A stretch of DNA of 64,000 nt from Oscheius dolichura (lineage: Eukaryota; Nematoda; Chromadorea; Rhabditida; Rhabditidae): positions 1,116,001 through 1,180,000 of the forward strand of contig OW051496.1 of assembly GCA_932521035.1 (NCBI GenBank), written 5' to 3'. Position 1 is the first letter of the stretch. Each line of letters starts with the position of its first letter. This document shows, one piece after another, positions 11,637 to 24,172 of this stretch. The translations under genes were made by a program, and so were the position numbers. Below the pieces are notes generated by a model. The model ran no database searches and had not been told where the DNA came from. It saw nothing but the letters and a program-made list of their open reading frames with translations.

Positions 11637-12414
11637 CGGATAGATAATGAAAAATTAGGAAATTCTAGCGAATTATAGAGTCGTTCCATGGGTGGCTCTC
11701 CAATTTGTTCTCACTTTTACCATATTCCACGCGAGTAGCATTACAATATTACCCAGAACATTTCAATATATCGTTATTGTAGCATACGAAAAACGAAATT
11801 TTATTTTAAACTGCTCACTGAAACCGAAAAAAACTAAAAAGTTGGAACAGTTATTTTAGAATATTGTGCGGTCTATTGGAACCCCTTTTTTCTTATTCTA
11901 CGTCGGGCAATGATCATATCAGCGTTGCCTATCAAGAAATGATTCTTATTCTTTTCCCGAAGCCGAAAAACGAAGAACAGTTTGTAATCATACAAATGTT
12001 GAGTAACATCTCAGTGATAACGGTAAGTTTCCAATAAAATCTGTTTTCAAGATTGACTGAAGCCAGAAAAAAGCAAGACTCTAATAAGCGGAGTGGCACT
12101 TTGAGGGGGCACAATTAGCCAGAAGAAGATATCTGCTAGGAACAGTCCTCACTAGAGCCTTTCCATGAAGAATATTATTTGAGCGAAACTTTCCGGACGA
12201 AACAGGAATGCTAAACAGTTTTAGGAGTTTTCTTTGTACTTTCAACGAAACCGAATAAAATCTTTACTCTTTCGGGATTTTTGGATGGAAGAAGTAGTTT
12301 TTGATTAGAATTTTTTTTCCGATTATCATCTTCATTTCAGAATAAACTTGTTTCTAGGTTCGCCTTAAAGCCAAAAAAACCACTAAAATAACCAGAACAA
12401 TTCATTGTCTTTCC

Positions 12415-15400
12415 TCAATACTGGGTTCTTCTACCTCCATTCAGGTTGGTGGTGCTTCGACTCCTCGATAAATTAGAATGGGTCACCGGCTCGATTATCG
12501 TAATCCCCACAGGGGCCATCTTCTTCAAATTGCACATATACAAAAATTGCTCTCTAAATTCTGGGTTCAATGCGAAGTAGACGAAGAAATTCAAGCCGGA
12601 ATTGACACTCGAGGCGTAGACCGACGGCTTGGCTATCACGTCGCCTATCTGAAGGGAATTTATAGAGGAAGAGGAGAGAAAACGAACCGGGATCCAGGCT
12701 TTGAGGAGGGAAATGGCATTGGGAAGGGAGACGAGGACGGTAGAGATCAGGGAGATGACCAGGGTGTAGCGGACACGGTGCAGGGACTCCGATCTGAAAA
12801 CACACACGTGAGATCTATTGAGTAGTGGTTTTGTGGTGGAATAAGAAGGGAATGCGGAACATTTCCTTCGAGAATTTGATAAAATAGAGAAATTACCACG
12901 TTATCGATATAAAAAATAGCGGGATGGTATAAGTAGGGCGAATGAAACAGAACTGTTCGGTATTCCCGTTGCCGCGGGATTGAGGGCCGGGGGTTTTCGA
13001 AACATTTTACATCAAATTCGGTAAAAGTGAAGAAAATAACGACGAATTCAGGAACTTTTTCTTACAACCCAGGCTGGCTATTTCTCTGCATTTTCAGAAA
13101 AATTCGCTAATAGCCTTCCGCTAATCGATATGATAAACTTACTGTACTTCCTTCAACCGGTAACATTTGACGAAGGCACAGACGCAGACAAAACAGCCGA
13201 AAGTATAGCAGACGATGTTGGACAGGTAGATATAGCGACCATAGGCGTCGGAGAAGGCCGCCTTCCGGCCACAATAGTACGCAGCCTGGAAGAGAGGAGT
13301 ATTGGCTGGCCACAATCTGAGATTATTGAAGTCCTTCCCTTTTTAGACCTTTTAACTCAATTTTGAAACAAAATTGACCGTTATCGGCTAGGAATCGTTT
13401 CTGCGGAACGCCACAGCTTGAATTGGCATACTGTAAAAATTGGTAGCTTCTATGGTTTCGTTCACTTATCAAACGTTAGTATTTCAATTGCATTTTATGT
13501 TCTTCTTGAAAAATATTACATTCAAAGGATAGTTTTGATTGATTTGTTGCCTTTTTTGGGTAATTGACCCATCTGAACGGTAAAATCGACAAAAAAAACA
13601 ATTTAACCCTATTTAGACCCTTAAAAACATGACTTTTTCACCAAAAACCTCGAAATTTTCCTGGTAAACTGAAAAATTACTCGTCGTGTTTGATAGAACT
13701 ATCGATTTTGAAACAAAAAATTCCGTTTCTGGTTCAAATAAAAATTTCCCCCATGGGAACTCATAAATATTGGGTGAAACCAATTTGGGGATACGTATGG
13801 TTGCGGACTATTTTAGCCCGTTTTACAAGCTTCTAGGAACTGTAAAGATTGCAGACCTTTAAAAAAAGTTGTTCTATGCTTTATTCCCCTGAAATAGACT
13901 AATTTCCATGAATCAACCTCACCGGAATGCGATATATAATAACGTCAGCTCATTTCCCCCCGCTGCATGGGGAAAGGAAATGTAGGGACAAATGATCTCT
14001 TTTATCTAAAGAGCTATGGTGTCCGTCTGTTTTGACCTGTCGAAAATTTTTGGCCTAATGGCTAAGAGACCGGGCGTGCGATCGGAGAAACCCCGGGTTC
14101 GATCCCCCGCCGCTGTCAAACCTTTTTGCCTTTTTGTTTTGAGGTCCTGGATATTTCGCCAAGTGCTTCTGAAGTATTTTTCGCAGCGGAACCCGTTCAT
14201 GGTGGGACGCCAACCCACAAGGTGACCGTTCGGTTGCTCCTTCGACCAATTTCTTTTGTTTTGCCTGTTTAGCATTTTGGTTGCAGATACAGGGATGTGG
14301 GAGAGAGAGGGGGGAAGCGCTCAAGGAAGATCTAGGGGAGAGAGGCGCGCAGACGAAGGGACTAGAAGAGGACTGGGAGATCGGGTAAGGGACTGTGAGA
14401 GAAGGGGCTGGACGGGGAGAGGAGGAAGAGCGGAGGGGGCTGCTCGGGTGAAGCTGGGAAGAGGATGCTTGCAAGGGACGGCGAGAGTCAGAGGACGGAA
14501 TAAAGAACACAAGAAGATAAAAAACAAATTAATACCTCTAAAGATGGATAGAATGAATGAGAGCAAAATTCCGTTTCGCCCCTTAGCTACTGACGGAAGT
14601 TTCTAGAGATTTTAAACTTTGGGTAAAACGGAAATTATACTGATTTTCTTTGTTGGGGTTACGGTGTTTTCAAACAGCATAGGGCTAGGGATTGACGTCT
14701 GTTTTTTCACGTTGCCTCTCATATGCCCGGTGAAGCATACAGAAACATATCTTATAAAAACAAACCGATACACTAGAACTCAGTGACACTTTCAAATTTT
14801 GGAACTTATAACTCATTTTTGAAACAAATTGGGTCGTAATCCGGTTATAACTACTCTGGCTTTTAAGTATCACATCTATCGTTTTGCCTCTCTAATAGAC
14901 TTGTAGAAACTAAAGGAATTAAAAAACTATGGTTTTTAACTATGGTAACGTACATTTCCATTTCTGTATGATTTTGAAGCTTACTTGAAATCAAATTTGG
15001 TCCTTCCTTTTGAAATTTTATATCTTTTGAACATTTCCCCTTATCGCTACAAGCTAGCCATCAGGCCAGTTTGCCCGGTGCATTCCCGGATGCTTCAATT
15101 AATTTTTGTCGCCGAAACTCGGTTCAAAGCAGACAATACATCGTATCGCCCCCGGTTACTGTATCTTTTTTATGTTTTATTGCAGCTTATTATACTTTTT
15201 ATCAATAACAAAATATTCTGAATGTAGCATAACCATTTAGCAGCACTAAAATCTCGTGCCGCCTTTTGCAGGCCTATAGGTAGAAACCCCCAAAAAAAGG
15301 TAGGAGCCCGAAAAAAAGTCTCAATTTGCGAAAAACTCGTTTCCAATAAAAATTTACCGCCTATTCGGGTTCTTTAGAGCGTCTGAGAGAAACCAAACGA

Positions 15401-16608
15401 CCTTTTTTTAGTGAAATTAGCGTTACTACGCGGTCTATACAAGATAATGCCTACCTTGGCGTCCCGCCTCTCATACGCCTGTAGAAACCCGATAAAAATC
15501 ACCACCGCCACGTAGACCATCGAGAAACTCATGAGAAATAGTCTGAAAATAGAGAACCTATAGGAATTTTAGACTTGGAGGGGGGAGCCACTCACCTGCT
15601 GAAGTTGCCCTCAACCCGATTATAGAACCACGGGAAGAAGACGGCCAGGGCTCTTTCAATGCCTATCAGAACCTGGAAAATACATTTTGGACATCGATTT
15701 CGGGGTCAGAAAGGCATATTTTCGGTTCCCTGCACCCGTAAAATCTCGGCAGTTGAAACTTCTTTTGTTTCCCCGGTGACGCGCGCCTTTTCCTCCAGCT
15801 GCCGAGATTTTACGGGTGCAGGAGGTGGCACAGCAGATCCGGGTCAGTAAGGTGCGTTTTCGGGGGTGCCGCAACACGCGGATAGAAAATTGGAGCCCTG
15901 ATTTTACAGCATTTTGGATAAAAACTGATATAAGCAACCGGAAGACATATTATTTTTTTAGCAGAAAAAGATTCACGAGATTACAAATTTGCTGCTTCGG
16001 GGATTATATAATTCGCCCAAAACATACTGTCTGGCGATTTTCGGTTGATTGCTCTGAGCAGTTATACGTATTTTTTCAGAGTAATTGCCTGAATTGGCTA
16101 ATTACAGTATGCCAAAGATTATAGACCGCACGCACCAAAAAAGCGCAAAGGCGCGCCGTCCGAAAATTTTGCCTTACTGGCTCGAATTCGGTGTAAAAAT
16201 ATACTCAACAAACTAATAAAAATAACCCCCAGTCCCATATAAATACCCAACCTGAACCATAGGCGGCCACAAGTCTCCAATTCCCCGAAACCAAATCCAC
16301 GGTTCCATTGCACATTCCCAGGGGCGGCGGATCGGCGTCGCCGTATGCTCGATGACATCAGAATACAGTAAGACCCGGTTGAGTCCCATCAGGAAAATAG
16401 CCAGACAGTTGGAACTATCCGCCAGACAGAGGAATATCAACACCAGGTAGCGTTGTCGGAAACTTTTACAGCTGGTCAAAGTCAGGAAGAGGGGAATGTT
16501 GAAGAAGCCGAAGACCACGGCGAAGCAACAGTTGAGAGTGTGGTTGACGACGAGTTCGGGGAGTGTCTGGATCAGGCTCTGGCTGGCCGGCTCGTAGGAG
16601 GAATTCAT
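12415..16608 (-). CDS. Seven-transmembrane serpentine receptor (Srsx-like)
   Basis: Exons 16608-16252, 15672-15596, 15542-15455, 13285-13143, 12793-12688 and 12648-12415 join in phase to 334 residues ending RRTQY. Seven hydrophobic segments can be placed. Cysteines precede TM3 (PWECAMEP) and lie in the second extracellular loop (AAYYCG). The DRY position reads IERALAV. TM7 has SGLNFFVYFALN in place of NPxxY, which resembles nematode Srsx-type chemoreceptors, though the exact family is uncertain. The N-terminus starts MNSSYEP with possible N-glycosylation sites. It would act in the plasma membrane of a sensory or other cell and couple to G proteins; the ligand is unknown. The last intron (12649-12687) is 39 nt, a multiple of three without a stop, so reading through it would add 13 codons. 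Two introns (about 570 and 2170 bp) carry repeats. Confidence 0.78.
13286..15454. other. Serpentine receptor intron
   Basis: Contains a SINE-like copy (14012-14140) followed by a purine-rich, GA-biased stretch (about 14290-14510) whose open frames are low complexity. No exon seen. Confidence 0.55.
14012..14140 (+). repeat. tRNA-derived SINE-like copy, TGGCTAA-head subfamily
   Basis: The leader GAGCTATGGTGTCCGTCTG is followed by AATTTTTGGCCTAATGGCTA, a B-box GGGTTCGATCC, and GTCAAACCTTTTTGCCTTTT. The same leader occurs at 36605. Confidence 0.75.
15729..15822. mobile_element. MITE family B, copy 1
   Basis: A perfect inverted repeat, CCTGCACCCGTAAAATCTCG and its complement, around a short GC-rich centre. 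It lies in an intron of the serpentine receptor. Confidence 0.8.
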
Positions 16609-16801
16609 TTTTGATCTAAAAAATGAATTAAAAATGAAAAGTAGAATTTATAAGGTGGGAGTAAAACAGAGAAAGATGAGTTGATCGGAATGTAGACATT
16701 TGAAAATCTTAAATGGCAACTATAAAACAGTGAAAAGAATAGACTTATATATTTAGGGTATTTTGGGTATTTTGGACACAGGTAATACTAATAAAGCAGA
16801 A

Positions 16802-16894
16802 AGAAAAAAAGCAAAAAAGAGAGTTTCGTGGAGCGGATCCGAGCCCCTGGCCTCTCTATCCATGTCGTGCCACTTACCTGCTGCGCCATGGCGA
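16802..16894 (-). repeat. tRNA-derived SINE-like copy
   Basis: On the minus strand: TGGCGCAGCAGGTAAGTGG, then GGCTCGGATCC, then a TTTTTTGCTTTTTTTC tail. Confidence 0.6.
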
Positions 16895-18219
16895 TCTCGC
16901 GACGGGACCCATTTCCGGAAAAACGGAGACTATCATTAGAAAGAACTCGACGAGCTGATGTTCCTCCTAATACATCGAAAATTTGCAGGTGGCCGTCTTG
17001 TGGCCGAAAACCCCAGAATGAGTTTTGGCGTCAACTTCCGACCCTCGCCAAAACTCGAGAAACGGTCCTACAGCAAAAGTGAATAGAATCCTGAATAGCT
17101 CTCGGTGAGATCTCCAAGGACCAGCAAACTGTTTTGAGATAGCCCGTTCCAGTCAAAAATGGTGAGGCATTCCACGAACTTAGGAGCCCCCCTAGTAAAA
17201 CATAAAGATATGGTTTTTGTTGCCCACTTCTAAAAAAAAAACGTGTTGGAGAGCATTTCCCCTATAAAAAATGCGGGCCTGAAACTTCCCGATTCTAATA
17301 TTCACGGTTCGACTCTTCTCCTAAATATTGAAATTCCACACGAAGTCGATGGTAAAGCGAGGAAATTAGACTGACCGCCTTATTAAACTCCCAGCAAACA
17401 TTTAAAAAATCAGAAAATTGCCAGTTAGTTAAATATCATATTATCCCATTCTGGTAACTTTGCCGAGACGGGGGTCTAATTCAATCATTTCGATAATTAG
17501 ATAACTAGCTGTGCCTGTTTAAAGAAAGTCATGGAATGTTCGAGAAAATATGGTTTCGGGGAAGGAATTAAAGAAATTTGCAGGTACTAGCACGTTTCGC
17601 ACAAAGAACAAAAATTGAAATTATCTGCAAAATCCTGAGAATTGAGGCCGTTTCCCAGTGGGTGGAGGGGAAATACACGCGGCGAGCTAATAAAACCGAA
17701 AATTACAAGATTTCTGACGTTTACGGGGCTATTCAAGGCGGCAATTCCGAGGGAATACGGTAGTTTCTATTATATTTCGTGGAAGAAATAAAAAGAGCAG
17801 TCAGTTTAGATAGTTAGAAGTAGTTATAAGGTTACGGTATTTCAAATGTTCCGATAAAGGAATTAAAGAAATTTTTCTGCATTCTCCTGTTTTAGCACGA
17901 TTTATACTCGGAAAATTACGGTATTGTAACTGTTCCACTGGATGGATTAAAAACAATATGAGAATCAAAAGGAATTCATCAAATTCTACTTCAGATTCGT
18001 TTGATGCGTTATTATTTATTTTTCATCATTTATATCGCATGCCACATGCCCAGTGATACTGCAAAAAAACCTCAATCGACTGTAGTTATTTTTACAACAA
18101 AAATAACTACAGTTACAAGCAAAGAAATAAATAAATTTGTCGATGAAACGATTTTTTCAAAAAAAAAAAAAGGACGCTAACGAAAAACACTGCCCGCGAA
18201 AAGAGATCATCTACATTAT

Positions 18220-18444
18220 CTACAATTTTTTTAACTGCCGGTAGCTCCCTTTAATGGTATATCCAAAAAAGCAATATTTCTGCAAAATCTGAGGCTCTCC
18301 CGGGTCACATCGGGCCGCCTCATCATTTCCCCAGGTGTACTGGGAAAAGCCGGCCGGGCAGCTAGCAGCGGCGGTGGTGATCCCGTGACTTTCGACGGAG
18401 TAGATGATGAAAATACCCGCCCGACGGTTGATTAATCTCCTTTT
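18220..18444 (-). CDS. Orphan cysteine-containing exon, unknown product
   Basis: An open frame of 74 codons plus TAG runs from a clean acceptor (TTATCACAG) just before 18444 down to 18220. It is GC-rich compared with its surroundings and reads like real protein: a hydrophobic start (AGIFIIYS), then ASCPAGFSQYTWGNDEA, then further cysteines (ARCD, KYCFF). A CAG/GTGAGG donor lies about 130 nt upstream at about 18575 and could mark the previous exon, but I could not define that exon. I do not recognise the family. It could be the last exon of a secreted protein, or chance. Confidence 0.4.
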   Translation of the reverse strand, partial: KRRLINRRAGIFIIYSVESHGITTAAASCPAGFSQYTWGNDEAARCDPGEPQILQKYCFFGYTIKGSYRQLKKL

Positions 18445-18902
18445 CTGTGATAATTAGATTTGCCCCCGGGGGGAGGGCTGAATGTGTTCAGAATAGGCGA
18501 GTGATTGTTTGCAGGGAGGTGATCTCGGACTTTGTGCCCCGTCGTAGCGGCTGCTTTTTTACCACCTCACCTGCATAAGGAAATGAAGAAACGTGATTGA
18601 ATAAAATACGCAGGGGAGAATAATTGTATCTTATTGTTCAAGGGGACCACTTCCTCATTTATTCAGAATTTACGAGATTCTCTTTCCTGAAAATCTGGTT
18701 TTATAAAAGTTTTATGGCAATCTTATATGGTAGTGGGGATGATGGACTACAGTTCTAGGTCAGCAGTACATAACCTTGCATCAATTAGAAGAGTCTTGAA
18801 GGTGGAAATTGGATTCAAAGATCTGAAGAGGTCCTGGAAATCGACGATAATAATTATTGGGAAGAAGGCAGCATTCTTTCTGATGAACGCACAGATAAAG
18901 AG

Positions 18903-18992
18903 AAAAGAAAAAAAAGCAAAAATATTTAGCCCACGGCAGGACTCGAACCTTAGGCTAAAACCCTTCCCCAGGCTTCTTTTCCATTTTATCCA
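18903..18992 (-). repeat. tRNA-derived SINE-like copy
   Basis: On the minus strand: B-box AAGGTTCGAGTCC, then ATATTTTTGCTTTTTTTTC. The head is diverged. Confidence 0.6.
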
Positions 18993-19498
18993 CTATCTAC
19001 TACAGTAATCCATAGACCCTACTCTTTTCCTAGTATTTCAATTGGAAGGATCCATTCTTTGTTCTTTGCAATAAAACTGAGGTAGATGATTAGGTTTCAC
19101 CGCGCGCTTATAAAGGAAATAGGCTGACTCAACCTCGATAACTCCTTTTTTTCCAGTATACAAGATCAAAATAATGAGAACAGCCGAGAAAAGTTCTGCT
19201 ACGTGCCGCTTGAAAACAATAATCGGAGCCGTTCTGCAAAGAATACTTCCTTATCGTTGATATTTTGATTTTTCTTGAGTTTAGCCTCCTAGTCATATAT
19301 AGTCGAAAACCAGAGGCTCTGTTACTCTCTATTTCAAGGGGAATATGAAATACGGCAAAGCTACTTTTTCTTGATTCCTTCTGAATTTTCAAACATACCA
19401 CATTTCTCGTCCTGAAAAATAACCGTATCCTCGCCCACCTCCCTTTATTTTATTTTGGTACCATTTCCCCTTGAAAAGTAGGTTAGAAAAAATAGAAT

Positions 19499-20966
19499 TT
19501 ATAATTTCGGTGCTTTACATACGAAATAGGTAACCGCTATAGTACATTGACGATCATTCCATCCGCCTCGAAGAATCGTGAACGGGCCCGTCGGAGCGGT
19601 GAACATTATTGGATCTGTGTACATCTGCAAAGGAATATAATTAATAAACAGGAAGACGATTAAACATACAACGACACAGTTTTCCATCATAAATGTGTTA
19701 TCCGGTTCAGGCGGAGTAAAGTGATTGTAATCGTACTGAAAACGGTACATTTCACCAGCTGGATAAAAAAAAACTAACCGGACTGCCGTCCATATTTGCG
19801 AAATCTGTGGGAAGCGTGCCGGTTCTAACAATACCAAGAAGTACTCTAGAAATGTCAAGTTTTGGGGGGAAGGGAAGGAAAATGAGAGATATAGTCCATT
19901 TCCAACGGATATTCCTCGGCAAAACCACTATGCTACGGGACCTGGAAGCTTTCGGACATGGTCCAATAGCGGAGACGCGCCGCCAAATTTGAATTCGTTA
20001 AATATCCGTTGGAAATGAACTATAGAAACTCACGTGCGTACCGGCGGTCCCGAAGGAGTGAGGCTGACTACGAAAGCATTCTCTTCCGGACTATGAATTG
20101 AGATTAAATCGCTGCCGGTTGCCTGTGCTACACAGTAATTTTGACTATCGGTAGGAGATCGTCCCATACTGTCCACCAGGAGATAACAGGAACTGGTCAT
20201 CGGGAAGAAAACCCAACCGGAGAGGCAAGCAGCTGTAATTTCGGCTCACAAGAGAAGGCCGGGAACTCAAAGTGCCCGATTTAGCTGGTATTCTGTCAGG
20301 ATATAGCTCTATGTTAGTGGTGTACAACAAAAATTAGCTCCCCCAACTTCGATTTCCAGGAGCTAGGCCGCCTCGAAGGTGCAAAGCATGTTTACTCTTT
20401 TTCTCGCCTTCATATTTTGATCCTTAGATTCTAGAAGACCCCGGTTTGTTCCTCCCTAGGCAGAAAGATGTGATTAATAATCATAGTACAAAAAATAGCC
20501 TACCGCACCCAAGAATTTAGCACAATCCCATGAAATGAGTGAAATAGCCGCTGGGCTGGGGTTTCAATCATACCAAAATCGTTATTTCGCTTATTTTTTT
20601 TATTTTCTACATCGTAGACATAGAGCTACATCCTGACAGAATACCAACCTAATTGGGCACTTTAAGTTCTCGGCCTCCCCTTGTCAGGAAATGATGCTAC
20701 AATTACCTGTAGTCGTTGTCGTCGTCGTGACCGTTGTTGAAGAAGTCGGAGAAATAGTAGAAGTAGAGGAAGGAACAGTTGTACTGATAGTGATAGTGGT
20801 TATTCCGTCATCTGCTGAAAGAACGACCTCCTGCCCCCGGAAGAAGAAATTGGACAGGTCGAGGAATTGAAAATTGACTACAGAACTCACGTGATACACT
20901 AGCTATACATCCTAGGCAGGGCGAAATGAGAAGAAGAAAAGAAAATACAAGTTGTTGAGCCGCCAT
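19499..20966 (-). CDS. Small secreted C-type lectin-domain protein
   Basis: Exons 20966-20891, 20814-20707, 20232-20042, 19804-19670 and 19624-19499 give about 211 residues. Order: signal peptide (MAAQQLVFSFLLLIS), a Thr/Ser-rich mucin-like linker, then a single C-type lectin domain. The domain shows its usual landmarks: ACLSGWVFF, SSCYL, the SIHSPEENAFV helix, IWTAV, the PPEP stretch, ENCVV, and a terminal WNDRQC ... YFVCKAP. Sugar-binding EPN/WND motifs are only partly kept, so calcium-dependent sugar binding is uncertain. Nematode proteins of this kind are secreted and often linked to gut or cuticle defence. One splice choice is open: the donor after exon 3 could instead be the stronger GTGAGT at 20033, but that would force a 20-nt intron downstream. 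A MITE (19891-20024) sits directly after this donor. Confidence 0.82.
19891..20024. mobile_element. MITE family A, copy 2
   Basis: The ends read TAGTCCATTTCCAACGGATA and its complement, with TA flanks. It lies in the C-type lectin intron only about 10-20 nt from the donor. The interior matches the copy at 5388. Confidence 0.8.
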
Positions 20967-23450
20967 AGGAGGAAAATTTTGAGCTTGAAGAAGAAATAAT
21001 GGCTGGATAAAGGCCAGATTAGTCGATCAGCCTTCTCCATCGCGCAGACCCCTTCTCGTCAGTTCCTGTTTAGCTGAAAGCCCGACTCGATAAAATTCCT
21101 TTCTGATCTCCATCACTGTCAGGCGATAGCGGAATGGATCTCATGACCAAAATTTATCAAAAATCACATCAAGAACATTTTTGATAAATTTGATCTCATT
21201 GTTTTTCATCGGGGTTTAATAAGGAAGAGAAGTTTACAGTCAGTCAATGTCTCTGGTATAATTACAGCCCGGAACGATCGTTTTCGTGTTCTAGTCCATT
21301 TTAAAAAAAGAAAGTCCTAACCGCGCGGGAAAAGTTTTTCCATTTGAAACAGACTATATTTCCCTGAAATCCCTGAAACTTTCTCCTTACTTGAAACATT
21401 TGCCTGGATAAAGAGCGCCCTCCTTTTCGGATAAGACAATTATCAACCACAGGCTCTGTTTTTCATAATAGCCTAAAATGTTTCCCATGGAATATGAATA
21501 TCTCCAGTCTCCAATCTTCTTCGCTTCTTCGCCGACTCAGGTTACAGACTTCCTATTTTCTTCACCGGATAGAAGAGAGCTTCGTTTCCTTCTTTGTGGC
21601 GCCGACAGTTAGCGTGATTTCACGGCTACCAAAATGTGACAGACTAGCGGATTTTCTCATGGTACGTTCTGTTCTTTTGTTTGATAGAATCTAATCAATT
21701 AGTCAACCAGTAGGAACTCTCCGTATACCATTCTAATATGTTTCAGCCGAAATATTAATATATCTATTAATCCTTCGCCCTCGTTTCATCCTTTGGGATA
21801 GTTCTAGTGAAAAAATTCTGCGCTTTGGGAGCAATTTGCATCTTACGGTCACTTTTTCCTGATCTTCAGGGTTCTACAAAAGCTAAAGCACAAAATTTGC
21901 CTCTCTTTCACTTGGAAATGGACTGTAGGCGATTTTGGGACCTGATTACTGTTATCGAGGAGACTCTTCTACCTAAAATGTGTACGGATTGCAACGAAAG
22001 AGAAGCCATTAGAATCAATTTCGTATTCGCATCCTTATATGTTCCACCCGGATCATAAAAATCTCCTGTTATCCTTTCTTTATCATTGTCGAGGTCATTG
22101 AATCGTGTGCCGCCTGTTGTTTCCCACCAATTTCCCTCACGTTATTCCCTACGGCTCTCCTGTTTATTTCTGGCGGTGGGACCACTTTCATCTTCTAAAA
22201 ATAACAACAAACGAATTTTTGTTTTTCAAGGAGATAAAGAGAAGATGGGTAGAGGAACAGCTGTTCCAGGGATCAAGGGAATCACGACTCAAATAAACAC
22301 GCTGAAAACTATAAAACCCCCGGGAAACAGCAGGTGACGTTCGTCCCTGTCTATTCTCCATTTTTCTCCACATTCTTTCTTTGTATAGAAATCCGAGGAA
22401 ATAAAACTCATTTCCGATCCTCCAATTGGGCTAATTTTGAAATTTTCTATGTTTTGGAAGGCATATTTCAGATACACCGAATCCTTGAAACAATGTCATT
22501 GTTGTTCAATGTAGAATAAAATGTGGAATAAAATAGCCAGAATCCAGCAAATTACGGCTTGTAAACGTCATACAGCCGTGCTTTCCGCATTCTCCTTTGA
22601 GCGGCGATAACTTGAAAGATTTGGAGAGTTGTTAGCAATTTTTGATAAAAATATTGACTATTCACCATTTACATTATAAAAGCAAATTTTACCGTTACTT
22701 GGAAATGATAGAGCATGGCGCATGTCTAATCAGCTGAATGACGCTGTGTAAACGCAAAGCCAACCGTCCTACCATTTTCCAAATTTTTGAAATTTTCTAA
22801 TTTTTGGAGGAAGTTGATATTTTGGATAGGTTGGAGAACAGTAATCAAATTGCTTGACCGTGCTTGACGAAAATATGACTTTCTATTTTGATCTACCGAT
22901 GTTATAATTGAAGTTCTTTATGTTTTGGAAGGTATATTTCATCTCCAATAATTTCTGGAATCAATTTCTGATCTGCGAAGGGAGAAAATAAAATCTTGAC
23001 GCAGCCTTCGTTGTATTTGGTTTTCTCTATATTTCGGGATAAATATATAATTCCTGCCATCTTCTGGAAGCAATGATATGGTCACAATTGTTTCGTTCAA
23101 AAAGTAAATAGTCTAATGGAAGCCTTGTAAACATCGGGCAAACCGTTACACCGTTTTCCTAACTGATAGAGATGTTAGTTTTTTTTATGCTTTAGTGAGC
23201 ATTAATATTTTGAAAGACTTTGACATCTCAATCACTCGCGTGTGAAAATAGTGATTTTCCTATCTAGTTTCAGGAGATCTATGTAAACTTGCGCGAGATG
23301 CCCATACATTCTCTTGAAGCTAAAATTTTGCCGGATTTCTAACTTTCCTTCCTCTTTTCACCAATTTATCTGACCTTCATCTATTTTTATTTCCCTCTGT
23401 TGTTTTATTCCGACCCTAAAATATCGAAAATTTCCAGGAAATCGTCAAAA
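20967..23450. other. Intergenic region
   Basis: I see no convincing gene. Open frames (for example 21494-21694 and 21807-22058) lack splice or domain support. Motifs such as CTATGTTTTGGAAGGCATAT recur at about 22448 and 22918. Confidence 0.5.
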
Positions 23451-23791
23451 ATGCGCCTTTTCCTTCTAATAGCTCTTCTTTTCTCCATTTTCACCGGTAA
23501 GTTTCATTTTTCCTTTATAAATTCCCCGAACCCCAATTTTCAGTGTTACAAGCTCAAATCTTCGATGACGGCTACCAGGAACCAATTGCCCGCGTCACCT
23601 ACACGGAAGAGGTTCTCCCGGACGGAACGGAGATTGAAACCAAGGAAACGGAACAGATTATAAACAGGGCAAGGAGACAGGAAGTGGAGAAGAAGAATGT
23701 AAGGAAGGTGGATCTGTCGGAGGCACTGGAAAGCGACGACCGTGAAGGATACGCCCTGGCCAGTAATGTTCAAGTCAAGAAAGTGTACTAA
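23451..23791 (+). CDS. Small secreted hydrophilic protein, family unknown
   Basis: Exons 23451-23496 and 23544-23791 join in phase to 97 residues. The start has a signal peptide (MRLFLLIALLFSIFT, cleavage probably near VLQAQ), followed by a strongly charged chain with TEEVLPDGTEIETKE and a dibasic stretch (NRARRQEVEKK). There are no cysteines and no recognised domain. A TTTCCAG acceptor lies 15 nt upstream of the ATG, which fits a 5' UTR intron or spliced-leader addition and supports this start. A role as a secreted peptide precursor is possible because dibasic sites are present, but that is inference. Confidence 0.72.
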
Positions 23792-24029
23792 ATCCTGTAA
23801 AAATTGCTGAATTGTGTACATATTGTCTAATGTATTGAGCGGGGAACATAAAGAATTCGTAGTGGAATTGGATCAATAGAAACAAGTCAAAAGAGTTGCT
23901 AATTTTGGAAAATGATGTTGACATTTGGATAGAAGGGCAAGTTCGTCTTTGTGTGGTGTTCTTTATGTTCCATGGCTGTTTTAAGAGAACCATCCAAGTT
24001 ATGGAGCTTCTTCGTTTTCGTTTTAGTCC

Positions 24030-24172
24030 TATAGTTCTTTTCCAAAAAATAGGGATACAGTAATTTGCCTCCGTTCGAGACCATTTGGGATCGGAGAACA
24101 AAATCGGAAAATTTGCCTAATTTTCAAGAAAACCCTGATTGCTGTATCCCTATTTTTTGGAAAAGAACTATA
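24030..24172. mobile_element. TA-flanked MITE with 30-bp inverted ends
   Basis: It begins TATAGTTCTTTTCCAAAAAA and ends with the complement (TTTTTTGGAAAAGAACTATA); ATAGGGATACAG follows inside each end. 143 bp, intergenic. The core ATAGGGATAC also occurs near 41421. Confidence 0.8.

Noticed and set aside
14055-14606. Overlapping open frames on both strands
   Set aside because: They arise from a SINE-like repeat and a purine-rich tract; composition is Ser/Pro or Gly/Arg runs.
19759-19778. 20-nt intron in the C-type lectin gene
   Set aside because: It fits codon phase only with the alternative upstream donor; reading through with the donor at 20041 keeps the lectin landmark IWTAV in frame and is more likely.
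21494-22058. Small + strand genes
   Set aside because: Frames of 66 and 83 codons without splice, signal or domain evidence.
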